A model generated the notes under the pieces. The model searched no databases, was not told the origin of the DNA, and worked only from the letters and a program-made list of their open reading frames with translations. Position numbers and translations under genes: made by a program. A stretch of 64,000 nucleotides of DNA from Xestospongia muta (taxonomy: Eukaryota; Porifera; Demospongiae; Haplosclerida; Petrosiidae), in assembly GCA_963693285.1 (NCBI GenBank), contig OY848924.1:191001-255000 (forward strand), written 5' to 3'. The stretch's first letter is position 1, and every line of letters begins with the position of its first letter. Positions 51,301-62,352 of this stretch are shown here, in pieces.

Positions 51301-54300
51301 TCATCATATACAGTAAATATATTATTACATTTATCACTTACATTTCTAACTTGATCCATATCTCCTCCAAAAGAACATAAAAGCTCAACAATGTTATCAT
51401 GACCATACCAGTATGCTATATGAAGTGGACTATGTCCCAACTATACAATGAAATAAATTGTTTAATAATAATAATAGATTAAACTTGTTAAAGTGGACAT
51501 ATATAGAAATATACATACACACATGGTCCAAAACAATCTTAAGACTGATCAGGTTTATTTCATGTAAGAACACATTAATGTTTTATATATTGTTTTACAT
51601 ATTAGGCTTATTATATTTTCCAGTCATATTAGTAATTGTTATATATCAAGCAACAAATGAGAGCTACTTTGTCCCACCCACACAAATTACATTGAAAATT
51701 AATTACATGCCATGAAAAGGTTAACTTAATTGTATTCATTACATTGGCTTTGATCTATATCCTGTCCTACTAGACAGGTAGTACTACATATATGTACATG
51801 TAGTAGAGATAATAAATGAAATATAAACTATATACAATACACACAGACCTTGTTATATATGTTAGGATTTGTATTTGACTGTAGCAGCAACTGGACTGTC
51901 TCAGTGTGACCATTACATGAGGGTAAATGCAAAGCTGTATCATCATCCTAATAATAAAACAACAAAGAATGTGAATGAAAATATGACTACTACAATATTT
52001 AAAATACTACAGTAAGAGAATATAACTAAGTCTGGTAATCAGTTATAGTATAGTGAAGATATCACAGCAATGTTGAACATCATACTATAGAGTTAGTAAC
52101 AGTTTAAAAATATATGTGTACACAGATGAAGTATTGACTTTGTTGATGACAGAATTAGTCTAATTCTTTGTCTATTACAGCAATACAACAATGAAAAATG
52201 AAAGGCACTAAAGTACCGAACCTCGCTGCAGTTTCTAAGTTATTTATAAATCCTATGCCAGCTTAGGCCCAGCTATGATGTTGTTATTGCAAAAAAATTA
52301 ATTAACATTCCAGAAGGTGTGGTTATAAAATGGTAAGCTTTGTCATTCTGTATATGCTCATTATTGTTGCTTGATTTCTAGCTGTGCCATGTTTGTGAAG
52401 CAGTAACTGAGTAAGTGATAGTATCATTCAATTGCCAAGCAAGATTAAGTGCTAATTTCATGATGAAAAGTTTCTCCGAGTCTTTACATGACCCTTTAAA
52501 ATGTATCAATATTTCATATTCAAAATTTATTGTAACTTGAAGATGAAATGTTATTTGGTAATGTCCCGCAGTACAAATATAAATCGATATATTATCTAAT
52601 AGTAGCAGTCTTTTCAGTGCTTGGAGACGTTTCCTGAATGCGTTACTTCGCTCCAAGCCTACAAAACATTTTTCAGAACTTTTCTAACGATTGCTTCGAC
52701 CAACAGCCTTCTGTCTTTCTGATCCGTATTCCTCTGAGATTGTTTACAACATACTAAAAAATTTCCACGTTAATTTTTTTTACTTTTTGAGAAACGGCAC
52801 TTGACCTCTGCAGCCTGAAAATTCTTTTGCGAGTTTTAAGCTTCTGTTTTTCTTGATGTTCTTGATACTACTGTTGTAAAGTCCACATGTTTTTCTAGTC
52901 GTTGCTAAACATTGGTAGCTGCTAACGCTTTGGTTGCCAAGTTATAGCAGTTCAAAAAAAACAACCCCGGTACAGACACATACACACAAACAGACTACAG
53001 TACCCTCGCTATGCGCCCACGCACAGTGAGGTTAAATATAAACTATATACAATACACACTGACCTTGTTATTAATGTTAGGATTTGCATTTGACTGTAGC
53101 AGCAACTGGACTACCTCAGTGTGACCATTACGTGAGGCTAAATGCAAAGCTGTACTGTCATTCTAATAATAAAACAACAAAGAATGTGAATGAAAATATG
53201 ACTACTACAATATTTAAAATACTACACTAAGAGAATATAACTAAGTCTAGTAATCAATTATAGTATAGTGAAGATATCACAGCAATGTTGAACATCATAC
53301 TATAGAGTTAGTAACAGTTTAAAAATATATGTGTACACAGATGAAGTATTGACTTTGTTGATGACAGAATTAGTCTAATTCCTTGTCTATTACAGCAATA
53401 CAACAATGAAAAATGAAAGGCACTAAAGTACCAAACCTCGCTGCAGTTTCTAAATTATTTATAAATCCTATGCCAGCTTAGGCCCAGCTATGATGTTGTT
53501 ATTGCAAAAAAATTAATTAACATTCCAGAGGGTGTGGTTATAAAATGGTAAGCTTTGTCATTCTGTATATGCTCATTATTGTTGCTTGATTTCTAGCTGT
53601 GCCATGTTTGTGAAGCAGTAACTGAGTAAGTGATAGTATCATTCAATTGCCAAGCAAGATTAAGTGCTAATTTCGTGATGAAAAGTTTCTCCGAGTCTTT
53701 ACATGACCCTTTAAAATGTATCAATATTTCATATTCAAAATTTATTGTAACTTGAAGATAAAATGTTCTTTGGTAATGTCCCGTAGTACAAATATAAATC
53801 GATATATTATCTAATAGTAGTAGTCTTTTCAGTGCTTGGAGATGTTTCCTGAATGCGTTACTTCGTTCCAAGCCCACAAAACATTTTTCAGAACTTTTCT
53901 AATGATTGCTTCGACCAACAGCCTTCTGTCTTGCTGATCTATATTCCTCTGAGATTGTTTACAACATACTAAAAAATCTCCACGTTAAGTTTTTTACTTT
54001 TCGAGAAACGGCACTTGACCTCTGCAGCCTGAAAATTCTTTTGTGAGTTTTAAGCTTCTGTTTTTCTTGATGTTCTTGATACTACTGTTGTAAAGTCCAC
54101 ATGTTTTTCTAGTCGCTGCTAAACATTGGTAGCTGCTAACGCTTTAGTTGCCAAGTTATAGCAGTTCAAAAAAAACAACCCCGGTACAGACACACACACA
54201 CACACACACATACACAAACAGACTACAGTACCCTTGCTATGCGCCCACGCACAGTGAGGTTAATTATAAACTATATACAATACACACTGACCTTGTTATT

Positions 54301-57300
54301 AATGTTAGGATTTGCATTTGACTGTAGCAGCAACTGGACTACCTCAGTGTGACCATTACATGAGGCTAAATGCAAAGCTGTATCATCATTCTAATAATAA
54401 AAAACAAAGAATGTGAATGAAAATATGACTACTACAATATTTAAAATACTACAGTAAGAGAATATAACTAAGTCTGGTAATCAGTTATAGTATAGTGAAG
54501 ATATCACAGCAATGTTGAACATCATACTATAGAGTTAGTAACAGTTTAAAAATATATGTGTACACAGATGAAGTATTGACTTTGTTGATGACAGAATTAG
54601 TCTAATTCCTTGTCTATTACAGCAATACAACAACATTGTTTATTGTGGTATCTAGATATAGTAAGTTCATAACATAGAAGTCAAATTATACATTGAACTA
54701 TGGATTCTTATTATGTACTGTGGCTTTGAGTATCATACTTTGGTTTTCAATTGTTGGTATCTACACACAAACTATTACAATGTCCTAGTGTTTTCATCAT
54801 CATATTGATTCCTATATTACAATGTCATGACATATACAGTATAGCTCATTAGGTTTTGAATATTTCATGACAAAAAATATTATTCAAACATTAAATCTTG
54901 TATATCTGACTTCTCATGAAAATATTATATTGTTTTTTAAATAAATTTATAATTGTGAAATTAATGAGTTATCATTTACTAGAAAAGAGTCATTTATTAT
55001 AATAAGATATAACTTACATAATCTTGGTCTTTAACATTCACATTAGCATTCTTCTTTAAAGCTTCTTTCACTATATCTACTAGTCCTCTTACAGCAGCTG
55101 TTAACAATATTTCATCCTAAGAAATCACAATAAGTAAATACAGATAATGTACATTATAATAAATACAACATTATATACTAGGAATACACACGTACATAAA
55201 TGTCACATGACCCAGATTTCATCAACCAGAAGCTCCATTATTAACTATGTATAAAGTACATGACCATGTACAGTGTTATATAACTATATCCAACATATTA
55301 AAGTACACTTTATTTATCTGAAATAATTTCAAGACATTAATACTAACATTCACAAATAGATAGATAAAGATCTACTTTATGACGGAAGATTTACAGTGCT
55401 ACCATAGGGTTAATATGGGTAGCTAGTCAAAGACAATTTAGTCATTGTTTATACTCTGTCCGAGTTGAGTTGGGCCCTTCATTAAAAAAAAGCTATTGTA
55501 TGCATGGAATATAAGGTGAGATATTTTCTCACATAATCAAGTGCAATTAGCACTGAGTACATTTTAATATTATTCATTGTTTGTTCACATGAATGTCATG
55601 CAAACAAACCACGTTTTCTCTCGTGGTCGTGAAAATTTAGAGTAAAAAAGACTGAATCACAAACAAAGGAGGTTGTTGCAAATGTCTATGGCTATTTCGA
55701 GGAAGTCAGCAGGCGTCAACAGACTCAAGGACCTCTTAAACGAATCTCTGATGCCACAGGAGTTTCATGTACCAGCATCAAAAGGCTACTGATAGTTCTG
55801 ATGACAAATAGTTCTAGATATTCTTAGTCTTTCTTCTTTGTTAAAAGGTTTTTTTCAGGACCACAGTGGCTTTATAGCTGCCTAAAATCGCAAAAGATAA
55901 TATTTGATTATTATTTTAATAATAATAATTGTTATAATAGAACATTTGTTCATATAATTAGAACTGTAATTTTGAATTGCCACGTGACAAACGACTGACT
56001 TTTAAAGGTGAAAAGCGATTTTTGTTATATCCTCGAAGGTGTGTAATTTGAAGTATGCCGAAGGTATATGCCATTGAAAATGTATGGAAGTTTTTAGTTT
56101 GCTACTTTCTCGTAGCACTAGACAGCCAAATTTTATATATAATATGCGTGTTTGTGAGCTGAATTGATTGGTGCAAGTTCCATGTAGATAGCACGTAAAA
56201 CGGCAAAGTTATTTAAATGTCTGGGTGGCTAAACTCAACTCGAACAGAGTATAGAAAATTAGAAATACATTCAGTCCAGTTCATCTTCTTCTCAAAAAAA
56301 GTCTTAACAAATTGATACCCAAACTAAAGACTAAATAGAAGCCTGGTAAATATGAAATACTAAAATCAACTCACTAAACCATTTTACAACCTCTTCAAGT
56401 GGGCGTTAACCTTTACATAAGGTCTATTGAATTTTATTAATCATGAAATAAACATTCCTGTGGTTACATGTTCTGAAACCAATTAATTACATACCTAAAC
56501 ATGACAGATATACAAACATTTACCTAGTGCTAAGACACTCAGTAATATATCTTGACTTTAATTAATGTAATTGTAAATGTTATATGAAGTCAATTGGTAA
56601 CACTGTTGTATCTTAGTGTTATATGATATGTTTTAAACTAATGATTTAATGATAGTTACTAGCTATAGAAACTAATATTAAAAGAAAGGTAGTGTGGAGA
56701 TAAACAGAACATAGGTACATAACAATTATATCAGTAAAGGTCATAATAATTATCCATTAAATGTATTGTTATGTGTATAAGGACTTGGGCATTAAATAGG
56801 AGACATTTTAATGTAAGTATGTACATGTACATAATATCAATGTAACAATCAAACACTTGAGTTATACTAAATATTGACCTCAACTACATACATGTATACA
56901 CTTACATAATCAGGAGTAGCACCTGCATTTTCTAAGAACTGGACTATTGTATTATGACCACTGATGTAAGCTATAGTATGAGGTGTTGTTGGTGTAGAAT
57001 AAATCTATATAATAAACAAAGACATTTTAATATATGAAATAAAATCCAATTCCATATCTGTGTATACACAATACAAGCTATTACTTTACATTGACATGTA
57101 TCATTAATTAAGACATTACTATCACACAATATAATAGATTTCATTCAATTAAATTATAAGACAATATTAAAAATACTACATGTAAAGATCATGTATGTTA
57201 TTAATTGTGGATACTAATTCAGTAACTTTAACAAATAGAATAATAATTAATAAATTGTGTAAATGTTGAAGTTTTTAATTAATATTTAGGTGTGGCTAAA

Positions 57301-58431
57301 ATGAATTAATACTCATTAAATCTACATAATTTGAATTAATTACTTAAGTTAATAGACACAAATAATAACAGTAGGTTAAAGGGAAATTAATAGGATCTTA
57401 CCCTAAAATGACATTTCAAATTTGCTCCTCTCTGAAGGGCTTGTTTGACTCCCTCTAAATCTTCATTATAAGCAGACAGCCAAAGTTCACTGTCCTATAT
57501 AATAATAAAACAAGTCATTACATTTAAAACTAGTAAATCATACACAACTACATGTATTATATGAGACTAATAAAACTATAGGACAGGTCAAATACACAAT
57601 ACACAAAGTGACACTATTTATATAAAAAGAACATGATGTAATTAGTATTATGTATATAACTAACAGAGACAATTAGACTATACTACAAATACAAAACTAC
57701 ACTAACTAATAATAAACAGTTCAATCATCTTCTTTCCATTCTTTTCTTGCTAATATTTATTTGATATGTGATATGATCAAGTAATAGTAATAACTGGACA
57801 TTATTCAAGTATTAAAGTGACTACTATGAACACATAGAGACAGGTCCATAGAATGATAGTAGATACAACCATTGTTTACATAACTAATAGTATTTATCAT
57901 GTGATAATGAACATGATCAGTTGTAAATTAATAAATATTAATAGTGTGAATAATTATCACAGATAATCAGATATAATGTCACTCAACTAAAGTCTATAGC
58001 TTGTAATAAACTATCACTTAATGAACAATTTGAGTTATGAAGAAGCTGTGTAGTCTATTTCCAAGTAATCTTTTCTATTTATGTAAAAAGAAGTACAAGA
58101 ATTAAGAGAAACAATTTGACTGTTTAGCTAGTTCCCAGTTCTCCACTTTATTAGTAATACTTTATAACATTATCAAAGAACTTATTACCTGTAAAATATT
58201 CAATAATGGCAAGTGATGCTGAAATAAATTTATGAGGGAACATTAACAATATACTGTAATAGATTGAGTGTGACAGCCATTTTGTCATGTCTTTCTCTAC
58301 ATATAAACCATACCATACTTAATAATAATATGTAATGTATTGATTGTACACTAACATATGTAGTATGCTGGATTAGTTACTAATATACTTACAATCCTCC
58401 GTTGCTCTTCTTTTGATAGTTGAGCTGCCAT
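42063..58431 (-). CDS. gene D: ankyrin-Roc-COR-Death-CARD-like protein
   Basis: Exon ends in transcript order: 58431-58393 (MAAQLSKEEQRRI), 58218-58189, 57494-57402, 57004-56906, 55116-55018, 54390-54292, 53162-53064, 51947-51849, 51440-51342, 51201-51100, 50392-50294, 48312-48211 (ankyrin repeats), 46913-44847 (last repeat, Roc, COR), 44782-44671, 44538-44470, 44419-44106 (Death), 43842-43789, 43733-43686, 43599-43546, 43335-43262 (small linker exons), 42722-42653 and 42394-42063. Total about 1,417 residues. Roc GTPase: P-loop CGKTEAGKSS (codons near 46665-46635), switch motif YDFAGHAEYYSSH, and SHIDE in the G4 position. The COR-type region includes WKNGIYWKDENNVEVMVEV. The Death domain reads FQWRNIGNGLGVSYNDLQ. 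The last exon is CARD-like (IFLEYFADICEAIQVKPMFI ... DYDKADKVVTELQQ). Roc-COR proteins (LRRK, DAPK1) are dimerisation-regulated GTPases. The Death exon has a one-base frameshift near 44386. Partner and ligand are unknown. Confidence 0.78.
44106..44419 (-). other. Death-domain exon of gene D with a one-base frameshift
   Basis: From the upstream splice phase the exon reads ERPTRREVLPN and then TAG. The domain itself (LACINFQWRNIGNGLGVSYN, then ENWLDMNGQGEGAPVNWRTI) is in the next frame. A single missing base in the CCC run near 44386 explains both, and adding it also makes the exit phase match the next exon (43842-43789, phase 1). This is either a sequencing or assembly error in a homopolymer, or a recent inactivating mutation. 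Confidence 0.7.
46914..48210. other. intron of gene D
   Basis: A 1.3-kb intron. It contains a decayed retroelement piece at 47493-47648 and a short repeat of the run catcattatagtacaagttac / catcattatggtacaagttac at about 47756 and 47877. No host exon was recognised. Confidence 0.5.
47493..47648 (+). mobile_element. relic of a retrotransposon polyprotein tail
   Basis: The plus-strand frame reads ITQL, a TAG stop, then ENQHKVYYNRGSKTIEA. This resembles the region just after the integrase core in gypsy-type retrotransposons (QxxYYNRGSKxL). It is short and interrupted by a stop, and lies antisense inside an intron of gene D. Confidence 0.4.
48875..49312. mobile_element. MITE, 438 bp, deletion derivative of the element at 55450
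   Basis: Inverted ends CTATAGTATGTCCGAGTTGA and (read inward from the right) CTATAGTATGTCTGAGTTGA. Inside, it shares several stretches with 55450-56253, for example agcactagacagccaaatt and aatagaacatttgttcat, but lacks that element's transposase piece. It lies in the gene D intron between 48312 and 50294. Confidence 0.8.
49313..50293. other. intron of gene D with no further feature
   Basis: AT-rich intron sequence. Open frames near 49600-50120 show no recognisable domain and no consistent splice context. Confidence 0.45.
50782..51030. mobile_element. small MITE, about 249 bp
   Basis: Imperfect inverted ends: TATACTGGGATTTATTGGCG on the left and TATACCGGACTTTATTAGCG read inward from the right. 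Internal halves also mirror each other (aaaatttggtgaattggc and its rough complement). It is non-coding and lies in a gene D intron. Confidence 0.6.
51849..54291 (-). repeat. 1.2-kb tandem duplication carrying one ankyrin exon of gene D
   Basis: Units 51849-53063 and 53064-54291 are nearly identical, and the exon with the first part of its flank occurs a third time at 54292. Each unit holds one 99-nt ankyrin exon (for example TALHLASCNGHTEVVQLLLQ). The first two also hold an 0.85-kb segment (52191-53034; 53406-54262) that is absent after the third copy. The duplication adds two repeats without changing frame. Confidence 0.85.
52191..53034. mobile_element. unidentified 0.85-kb insert at the duplication junction (second copy 53406-54262)
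   Basis: A GC-richer, sharply bounded segment runs from atgaaaaatgaaaggcacta to cacgcacagtgaggtta and differs in composition from the surrounding intron. It includes a minus-strand open frame of about 92 codons in both copies (RLLLLDNISIYIC inside), but the copies differ by about five amino acids, which does not suggest constraint. It has no clear inverted ends. A repeat family member is likely; class unknown. Confidence 0.4.
54391..55017. other. intron of gene D
   Basis: AT-rich intron. The first 250 bp match the other copies of the tandem duplication. Nothing else was recognised. Confidence 0.5.
55450..56253. mobile_element. Tc1/mariner-like (IS630 group) element with transposase N-terminal relic
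   Basis: Inverted ends TATACTCTGTCCGAGTTGAG and, inward from the right, TATACTCTGTTCGAGTTGAG. Inside, the plus strand at about 55649-55830 reads TKEVVANVYGYFEEVS and then LKRISDATGVSCTSIKRL. This is the helix-turn-helix N-terminus of DDE transposases of this group (xxVYxYFE...ATGVSxxTIxRI). The DDE core is missing. At 804 bp it is an internally deleted copy lying in a gene D intron. Confidence 0.75.
56254..56905. other. intron of gene D
   Basis: AT-rich intron sequence. No exon, RNA gene or element was recognised. Confidence 0.45.
57005..58188. other. introns of gene D around the exon at 57402-57494
   Basis: Two AT-rich introns (57005-57401 and 57495-58188) with no recognised element. The exon between them encodes the capping repeat LWLSAYNEDLEGVKQALQRG, the counterpart of exon 2 in loci A-C. 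Confidence 0.5.
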
Positions 58432-58481
58432 TGTCAGGAGGCCTGGCAGCCCTTGGCTGGTACTGTTAAGTTGATCCAGTT

Positions 58482-59310
58482 CTATAATAGAACATTAGAT
58501 ATCAATGTACATATATCAGTTATACTATAATGTATTATATATATCACTTTATATAACAAAGACAATAAACTGTATAATCTTCATTTATTGTCATTGTACA
58601 ATCATATACAACATGATCATGTCAACATCATCTCAAGTACAATATCTTAAACATTGAAACAAATAAAGAGACTTTTTTCAATCATAGAGAGTTAAAAAGT
58701 TGGAACTCCAAAAACAAATGAACATAGCTTGTGTTTACACAGCCTTAACTCTTCTATGTTTGTAATTGTCTGAAATACTCTCTTGTTACCAGAACTAGCT
58801 AGAAATACACTAAGTCATAGAAAAGAATGTACTTCCTCTTCAATCAAATCTCATAAGAAGTAACATATCTCGTGTATGTAGTCAACAAGTAAACACTGTA
58901 GTACTGCAAGTGTTAACATGACTCATGACTCATATTATCTACATACAATACTACTAATTAACTTCTACTTTATATTACTTACCAACTTAGTCACTCGTAT
59001 ATACAACAACTTCTCTTTCTTTGCTGGGAAAGAGCGCCATCACGTGATCATCCTGACGTCATTAGACGATTTGGGTGGGGCTCAATCCTTTCTAACTACA
59101 GGGGCTACCCTCAGACTCCTTATGCAGACGTAAATGTATTTAATTATAATTACTTCGACAAGTAGACTTTAAATCTGCTTTGGATCGGGTTCAACTCTGC
59201 AATTGAAAACATCAACATTGCTTTATTTATTTTAAGAGGAATGGTTATTATGAGTCCCCCTCTCTAAATCTGATAATACTAGTCTGATATCTATACTAGA
59301 CTTGACTACT
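58482..59310 (-). promoter_or_regulatory. upstream region of gene D
   Basis: Non-coding as far as can be seen. A short upstream exon is possible, because an acceptor-like ctattatag precedes 58481 and the frame is open 5' of the chosen ATG. No promoter motif was recognised. Confidence 0.35.
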
Positions 59311-59319
59311 AATGATTTT

Positions 59320-61102
59320 CGCAGTGGCTAGAGGTCCGGCAGCTGGATAGACTTTTCCAGCACTACAGGTCCGGCAGTATCATATCCGGACGTAGACAGA
59401 CGCAATGCACATGGCTGTGACTTTGGATTTCAAATATCAAACTTGACCACAGGTATTTATTATTATGATAAGATCTACATAACCAAAGTTTAGACTTCAG
59501 TAGATTATGCAAGTTGATACATTTAAAATGGTACCAAATCAAGCAACTATCACATTGTATGGATGACTCAGTTTCATCATTGATAGGACTTGTACATCTG
59601 CCACAATACCACAGAGGGCTTCCTTTTATGATAGCAATTACGTCTTCTATTGCTAACCAGGCTTTTCTTGTGAAGTACTTCTTGCATATTTCTAGGCACA
59701 CTTGTGGATCCAAACAAGAAGCAGTCACTTTCTCAGACCTTATCTCCACCTGATATTCTTTAATCAAAGCTTTACGGGAAATGGCAGCCTCAGCAATAAT
59801 GGGGTCGACAAACCAGAGCAAAATTACTATAAAATATTAATTAATTGTTAAGAATGCAGTTAGAGGTCACATACCCTTCTCTCTGTCAACAGGAGGTTTC
59901 TTTAAGAAGGTAATGGGCTTGTTTAGCTTTCATTTCTTATTAGGCAGACCTATAACTGTTTTCTCTGCTCCCTTAGGCCTTCCCCTTTTCCTCATCTTAG
60001 GTGGTAGTTTAACACTATCTAGACCTGAAATAATGTTACCTACATATAACAACTGTAAACATATACTGTACATATACTCACCATTGTTCTCCTTATCTGA
60101 GTCACATTGTGTATCTCCAATACTAGATCTACCTGCTATGTTCTCATTATTATCTGAAAGTAATCAACAGATGTTCGAAATTAATGGAAGTAAAGAAACC
60201 TTCACTCTGGATGTCAACACTGGTACTATCTAGATCATTGACATATCCAACATCTTCATTTAAGCAGTGTATTAGACAATCCAGATTATCTAAAAAGTAC
60301 ACCTAATAAACATTCATGTAATGTGTCTGTACCTTCATTGTCTTTGTAATTATCATCTGTATTTGTGAAAATTAAAATCAGGTATAACTAATACTATATT
60401 TACACTTACCAATCATTTCAAAGCACTGATGACTAGAAGCTACTTCCTCAGTGACAACAGCCCGTCCACCTCTTTCCCATATACTATGCAATTGCTCCAA
60501 TACATCTATTCACTCCTTGAACTCATCCATTCCAACTTCTGAAGCAAGAGAAGGTATTTGCTCAATTATTGCCTTGGCTCTCCTGAATTTGTCATGTTGA
60601 GACAGCACTGTTTCCTTTTGTTTTGTGGACATACACTTAAGAGACAACTATATAATTAACTGACATAATATAACTTATTGGAGTTACTTGATAAGTCTCA
60701 TCATTTGCTGCTGCTTCATGATTCTAAACACCTGCTGAAGGTAAGACATCTTCCAATGGTCAGGAATATCCCTTGCTGACAAAAGAGAAACACCTTCTTT
60801 TTCATGTACTGCAAACATGTGCCTGCAAAGCAGTTTCATTGTACTCAAAAACTTGCACTGACATGCATCATTGCTCACACTCGGAGTACCTAATTCAAGA
60901 CACCACAATAATGTTAGTAGTTATAAGCCATAATGTATAATAATTATGTGCCTTCACTAGAAGAAGCAGTGTACAGACCATCCTTGTCTGTCGCTATAAG
61001 GGCAATGCCATGTGCGTTGCATCCGTCTACATCCAGATATGACACTGCCGGACCTGTAGTGCCGGAAAATTCGATCCGGATGCTGGACCTCTAGCCACTG
61101 CG
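59320..61102 (-). mobile_element. MULE-type DNA transposon relic, 1,783 bp
   Basis: The ends are 92-bp imperfect inverted repeats (59320-59411 and 61011-61102, starting CGCAGTGGCTAGAGGTCC). They are flanked by a perfect 9-bp direct repeat, AATGATTTT (59311-59319 and 61103-61111). Long inverted ends with a 9-bp target duplication are the hallmark of Mutator-like elements. Inside, on the minus strand, are a SWIM zinc finger (CQCKFLSTMKLLCRHMFAVH, near 60865-60800), an AT-hook-like KRGRPKG near 59985 and a PHD-like finger (WYCGRC ... CDSC ... YHFKC, about 59610-59470). The catalytic DDE core is absent and stops interrupt the frame (for example TGA near 60514), so it is inactive. SWIM and GRPKG-plus-PHD tails are known from animal MULE transposases. 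Confidence 0.8.
60684..60908 (-). pseudogene. SWIM zinc-finger remnant of the MULE transposase
   Basis: Encodes SNDACQCKFLSTMKLLCRHM then FAVHEKEGVSLLSARDIPDH. The CxC...CxH spacing fits a SWIM finger, and the following IPDHW resembles the IPxRW that follows SWIM in MULE transposases. Only this C-terminal part remains. The upstream catalytic region is deleted. Confidence 0.7.
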
Positions 61103-61110
61103 AATGATTT

Positions 61111-62352
61111 TATGTCAATTTTTATATCACAGTCTTTGTTACATACACAAAATGACTAGCTGGTCTTTGATTTCTTTGTCAAACTAGTAAAATCTGACAG
61201 ATTTTTGATTAGTGACTTAACAAATCAAGTGACCTTTGTCCTAACTCCTCCTCTAATTGAGTCTATAAGAAGTCAGTAGAAATATATATCTGATTATCAT
61301 ATATATGTAATGTACACTGAAGATGGACACATGTAATAAATAAATACATGTATAGTTCAAATTTTAAGTCAGTTATGGTATCATAATAGCTAATGAAATA
61401 TTAAAGATTGTTATAAATGTATAACTACACTAATATACATGTAAATGTTTCCTTAATTAACTAATTCATTATTGTATAGTAGTACTGAACTCACTAAACT
61501 CTTGAACTGCCACTGAGATTCTTGGCTGAGCTTTTGATATCTGTGAGGTGATTATCTACATAATGTGATGACCCACACTGAACCTAGTGCAGTTTACAAT
61601 GATAACTTCAAAACTAAATTAGCCATCAAAATGTAAATTTGTTTACAAATGTACAACTACACTAAAATATATATATATAAAGATTTTCTTAACTAATTTA
61701 TTATTGTGTGATAGTAGTGAACTCACTAATCTCTTGAACTGACACTTCAACTTCAAGTTACCAATACTAAACTTATGACAACTAATGCTGTGGGTCAATC
61801 ATTCACACAATGTGATGATGATCCATGCTAACTTGAGTTTACAATGATAACTTCAAACTAAATTAGCCATTGAGTACGTGCTTTCAATAATAATACAGCA
61901 AATACTTGCATTATCCATTAATTCTGTGCATTCCTTCAGAGATTGAGTGAGCCCTACTTGTAATCTGCTGGCAGCTGCATGATACAATTAGCACATGGTT
62001 AACAGTTTCAACCACACCTACATCATTGATCATCAAACTACCCACTCACATATATTTGAGGTATTGAGTCTTTTGATTCTTATCTAAACTAGTATATACC
62101 ACAGAATGTATTCATACAGTTTAGTAAGGTCCTTTCTCATGTAGTTCACATATAATATTTAAAACTATACTTTTGCTTCAATTTCTCCAAAAATAGACAA
62201 TAATTCATAGCATATACCATGACTACAGCGGTAAATAAAACTACACAGTAAATAAAAAATATTATATATATATAACAAACTACAGGGATAACTTCAAAGG
62301 TAATATAAAATATAAACACAAAGAATAGCAAGTAATTGAGTTTGATAGTTCA
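61111..62352. repeat. vinculin 3' flank with an internal tandem duplication
   Basis: 61377-62352 is the source or sister of 36285-37034. Within it a block of about 150 bp is repeated (about 61405-61560 and 61632-61790; shared actcactaa(a/t)ctcttgaact). No gene was recognised outside the vinculin exon that follows. Confidence 0.6.

Noticed and set aside
52378..52656. 92-codon minus-strand open frame, repeated at 53593-53877
   Set aside because: It sits in an insert within a recent tandem duplication. The copies differ mostly by amino-acid-changing substitutions, and no domain or splice context was seen.
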